Assembly: GCA_030549775.1 (NCBI GenBank)
Contig: CM060181.1
Span: 38,379,063 to 38,443,062 of the forward strand
Source: Tamarix chinensis
Lineage: Eukaryota > Streptophyta > Magnoliopsida > Caryophyllales > Tamaricaceae
Length of the DNA stretch: 64,000 nucleotides
Direction of reading: 5' to 3'
Shown: one piece after another, positions 60,009 to 64,000 of the stretch
Position numbering within the stretch: position 1 is the first letter of the stretch
Layout: every line of letters starts with the position of its first letter
Program-made: the position numbers and the translations under genes
Notes under the pieces: model-generated
The model's database searches: none
Seen by the model: only the letters and a program-made list of their open reading frames with translations
What the model was told of the DNA's origin: nothing

Positions 60009-63000
60009 TGTAACACCCCCGATTTTAGGACCAAATTTTTTTATTTTTAAGACAATACAGAATCTATTGAAAAAAAACGGGGAATGTTACCGCCACATCA
60101 ATCATGAGAGAGGTCTGATTATCACCTTACCCATGCATGATGCAAGGCAAAATGGAACAAGGAACAAAAGAATGTATGATCATAATGATAATGTGATAAT
60201 ATAAAGAAATAAAGACTAAAACCATATCATAAATAGGATAAACTTGATAGTTTACAAAATCAAATACAGGAATCCGAGCCTAGAGTTTAAATAACTAGAA
60301 ATACAAAAACATCCCAACATCATTGGCAAAATACTAGTAACTGGTTAGCCTAACTCTTAGGCATGACCATAAACCTCAAACCCCAAGAAATGGCCCACTA
60401 ATGACCCATGTCGTCACCCTTAACATACTCTAACTAAGAATCGTAACTCTACAAGTCGTCCTCTACTCCCCAAACTAGAAGCTAGATCATCACAATGACC
60501 ATACAAGTGTAGTATCTGTATAATGAAGTACCGATAAAATATACTACCTAAAATATGGAAGGCTTAAGCAGCACGTTGAAGTCACATAATAACATGCTAA
60601 TATTTTCACGATATGACTTAAGTAAACATAGCATGCTTGTATGGAAGCCATGGAAGTATAAAAATACAGTAATACATATGATGCGTAAAATGTAAGCCAT
60701 ATTAGAATTCCTCTTTTAATGACCACACAATTTTTGGTTAGTAAGACAGATCGTTCGACCGCACCTAATTCTCCACCATGAACGAAAGTTATGGTAGCAC
60801 AAGATAATCACAGTGGGATACCACACCCATAACACAAGGTCAAGATATATAGACGAGGCTTTCTTTTGGGATACCACTCCCACCACACATTTGAATGCAC
60901 TTGCCATAAAAATTGTGATACCACACCCACTACACGTGGTTGAAGTACACCAAGGGGGCTTGTATTAGGATACCTCATCCACCACACCTTGAATGTATCC
61001 ATTGTGAGGGCCAAAAAAATTAGGATACTAAACCCACCTAACCAATGGAAAATACGGAGTTCCAAGGGTCTTGTACAGGGATACCTCACCCACCCGTACT
61101 GGACACCAATGACATGTCGGTATGCTATAATATAATCCTATACCTCAAAGATATGTGCATATCCCCTACTGATTGCAACCCAATAGAGAAGGAAATAAGT
61201 ATTGAGTGAAAGATATAGCCAGGGGTGACCTACCCACTAACTCCTAGCAGCTACCCTCAGAGTCGGAGAAAAAGACTCAAATAAAAGTTTAAACCATTAA
61301 TTTATGTATACGTGATATCGCAAATCACAACAAGTCCACACACAACAAAATTAGGTGTTTCCAAGTGATAACACCAAACACAATTAAAATCCATATTTAA
61401 CCAATTGGGCGTTTCTAAGTGATAACACCTAACACATCACAATGTATTAAAGCACCAAACTCAACTTAAAGCATAAAAGTCACCGATTGAGTGTTTAAGG
61501 ATAACACCAAACTCAACCAAAAGTAAGTTTTAATTACCATCATATTGTTTCATATTAACTTAGGTCAATAATAGTTGAAATCATAATTAAATTGTTGTAA
61601 ATACATGGAAGAATCAACACAAAAGGCCTAAAAGAAAACCCATTAAATCATAAAAAACAAACGGCTTCCAATTGGACCAATCAATCGATCTTGAGACCAG
61701 TCAACTGGTTTGGTTATACTAGACTTGGACAAAAACAAAAACCAGAGCACCAGTCAATAGGTTGGCCTCACCGATCGACTGTTCATGAGAACCATTCGAT
61801 TGCTTTGGTCCAACTAGTTGATAGGTCTAACTAGAGACCAACTTATTCTGGCCTATATAAAAATTGATCTATGAGTTTAGCCAATCAATTAACTATTCAT
61901 AGTACTAGTCGATAGTAGGTCCAACAAGTTTATGGGTCTAAGTAGATACCAAACCACCTTGGTCTACAAGGACCCCATTTGATGGATTTGGCCTACCGAT
62001 TGAATGTTCATTGAAACTAGTCAACTGGTTTATCAGACCAATTAAATGTTCTCTTGACCAACCGATCCAAAACTCCAAGACATTATACTGCTTGCAAAAC
62101 CAATCAACTGGTTTAAGGAACCAATTGACTGGTCTAGTTAAAACACAACCTAGACTTATGAAACACACACAAAATTTCACCACAACGTGCATGCTTCTAT
62201 GTCAAAGCTCACATAAAAATACTTATTATATACTTAAAATCACATGGACACATAGTGATATACACGCTTAACAAAATCATACTCAACAACCAATTTCATG
62301 CTTAAAAATCAGGAAAGTCACAACACTTACTTAGAAAGTATTATACCACAAGCTCATACTATGGAAGATACTTAAATCATACTCATATACACACTAACAC
62401 ATGAAACCCCAATATGCCACATAAACCTAATTATGTTAAAGTCCTTACCTTAAAGCAATTATTCTAGCACAAAACTCTTACTAGATGACCTATATAGTAG
62501 AACTTTGATTCCTAAGAGAATTAAAGTAAAAAACATTAAAAATATTATTCCAAATCTTCATTAAAACCAAGAAAATTAGAAGAAGGAGAGAAACACAAAC
62601 CATCACCTTTAGATTCAAAACAAGATGTTAAAAGAGAAGCTAAATTCTCCAAGTTTTATCCACCTTAATTCTTCTTTAGTTAAGGAAAGAAAGAGAGAAC
62701 TAAAATAAATATTGAAAGAATATAAAGGAACACAATGATTGAACAATTTAAAGGAGAAAACCAAAAAGGATCTATGTTTTTCTTAGCAGAAGAAAGAAGG
62801 GAGGAAAAAATGGAAAGGTGTTCAACACTTAGCGAGAATTTCACAAGAAGATGGGAGAAGAGAGCAAGAACACAAGTTTGGAATCAAAGTAGATTAGCAG
62901 AATGAGAGATATAAGAGTAGTTGGTTGATATCCCTAAGAAAAAGAAGGGATGAGATAAGTGAGGTTGAGTGTGGGTAAGATAAGGAGTGTAGAATGACTT

Positions 63001-63563
63001 GATGGGGTGGTAAGGGGTTGAGTGCAGTAAGAGATGGGTATGCAAGTAGGTTGGTAAGTTAGGGGTGAGTCTTCAAAGTCAATAATCACTGCCCCATATG
63101 CCAGAAGAGAGAAGGATAGGTGAGGGAAAAAGGAGAAGGGAGTCTTGCCTCCCAAAAGTGGCTTTTGGGGAAACTTTTACTAACTAAAATCATGTAATGG
63201 TTCAATTAATATAAAAATAATACCATAAAACTAAAACATGCTCATTAGCATAATTGGATTCAAATAATAAGTTTTTATAATCATTAGAGAGAGATTCAAA
63301 TCAAAATAAAAAATGGATCTGAAATTGTAGGCAAACTAGTTTATTAGTTTGGACAAACTACTCGATTGGTTTGTCAAGAACAAGAATATAAATTTCCTAG
63401 CACACTAGTCGACCAGGAGATCCATTATGTGAACCAGTCAAATGGTACATCTAACATTCACATTTTTTTAGAATTTTAAGCCTATTTTAAAATCAAAACT
63501 CATTTATTTTAAATTAACATAATTATAAACATAATTTGAAGGATTTTGGGATGGAGTATTACA
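60009..63563. repeat. Family A solo LTR, complete, 3.56 kb
   Basis: TGTAACACCCCCGATTTTAGG to GGAGTATTACA. Flanking five-mers CTGGG (60004-60008) and ATGGG (63564-63568) match at four of five bases. No internal coding, PBS or PPT, so it is a solo LTR. It contains the GGGATACCACACCC block (60815-61100), AAGTGATAACACCAAACAC units (61355-61510) and near-palindromes of the ACCAATCGATTGGTT kind (61675-62130 and 63340-63440). Confidence 0.9.
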
Positions 63564-64000
63564 ATGGGAACTTGCACATAGCTAGAATATCCATCCAAAA
63601 ATAAATAATAAGCATGAACCTCTAACATCTCTAATATCCGATCTATAAATGGTAAAGGAAAATGATCCTTCCTCTTCATAGAATTCAACTTCCTATAATC
63701 TACACACATCCTCCAACCATTTGAACTCTAGTAAGAATCATCTCTCCCTTGTCATTCTGCACAATGGTGATTCTTATTTTCTTAGGTACTAATTGGAGAG
63801 GACTCGCCTAAATACTATAAAAAATTGGATAAATGACTCCCACAAACAATGACTCCAACAACTCTTTCGTCACTATCTCCATCATAATTAAATTTAGCCT
63901 ACATTGTACTTATCTATTAAGCTTAACATAATCCTCCATTAAAATTTGATGCATACACACTAAAGGAATAACATACTTAACATCTACAACCGTCCATCCC
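63564..64000 (-). pseudogene. Athila/Tat-type RT, N-terminal part
   Basis: The minus strand reads RMCVDYRKLNSMKRKDHFPL, then PFIDRILEMLEVHAYYLFLDGYSSYVQVP, the finger and first palm motif (the aspartate in LDGYS) of an Athila/Tat RT. It stops exactly at the LTR; the next residues (RALEDQKNTTF) are at 60008. It runs off the right edge of the window with earlier pol sequence. Confidence 0.85.

Noticed and set aside
1..64000. tRNA, rRNA or microRNA genes
   Set aside because: I looked for tRNA box A and B words and for obvious rRNA text and saw none; the long hairpins present are explained by mobile elements. A covariance-model search could still find one.
1..64000. A previously undescribed multi-gene system
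   Set aside because: Nothing in the window groups unknown intact genes together; apart from two host loci the coding text is all retrotransposon relics.

Overview
This is a repeat-dense, AT-rich window from a large plant (angiosperm) nuclear genome. Two things point to a plant: a complete, intron-rich homologue of SERRATE (the plant ARS2-type zinc-finger protein of microRNA biogenesis), and many plant-type LTR retrotransposons primed from initiator tRNA-Met. I cannot name the species from sequence alone. Only two host loci can be supported: SERRATE on the minus strand (24811-39820, 12 coding exons, 741 codons, reading frame intact across every junction) and, convergent with it, the 3' end of a small gene on the plus strand (20917-21738) whose C-terminus looks like a COMM domain and carries a duplicated exon.

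Left flank (1-19554). A minus-strand Ty3/gypsy relic (1-1200) has gag fused directly to integrase. Next comes a plus-strand chromodomain-type Ty3 array (about 1940-7390) in which pol ends, LTRs and primer-binding sites follow one another head to tail; it is broken by a large LTR fragment (3450-6279). After sparse relics (7390-9450), a small non-autonomous LTR element lies in tandem (three LTRs and two short interiors, 9451-19554). A 6.4 kb Ty3/gypsy element with both LTRs, PBS, PPT and a TGTTT target duplication is inserted in its middle LTR (11727-18126).

Genic centre (19555-40833). This holds the COMM-like gene end, an AT-rich intergenic stretch with a foldback element, then SERRATE. The SERRATE introns carry a hAT-type element nested in a Stowaway-like MITE (intron 10) and an internally deleted LTR element whose gag has tandem zinc-knuckle repeats (intron 3). 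A small inverted-repeat-ended element (40382-40833) lies upstream of the gene.

Right flank (40834-64000). This is a nest of Ty3/gypsy pieces. Two LTR families dominate, here called A (3.56 kb, complete at 60009-63563) and B (4.96 kb, complete at 53731-58691). Both complete copies are solo LTRs sitting inside identifiable pol reading frames. Deleting the LTR plus one copy of its target duplication restores the host polymerase sequence, which dates the nesting order. Partial A and B copies (41145-47311, 51408-53003) separate gag and pol relics in both orientations. No operon, CRISPR array or new defence-type system is visible; the interest lies in element architecture, the long repeat-bearing LTRs and the exon duplication.
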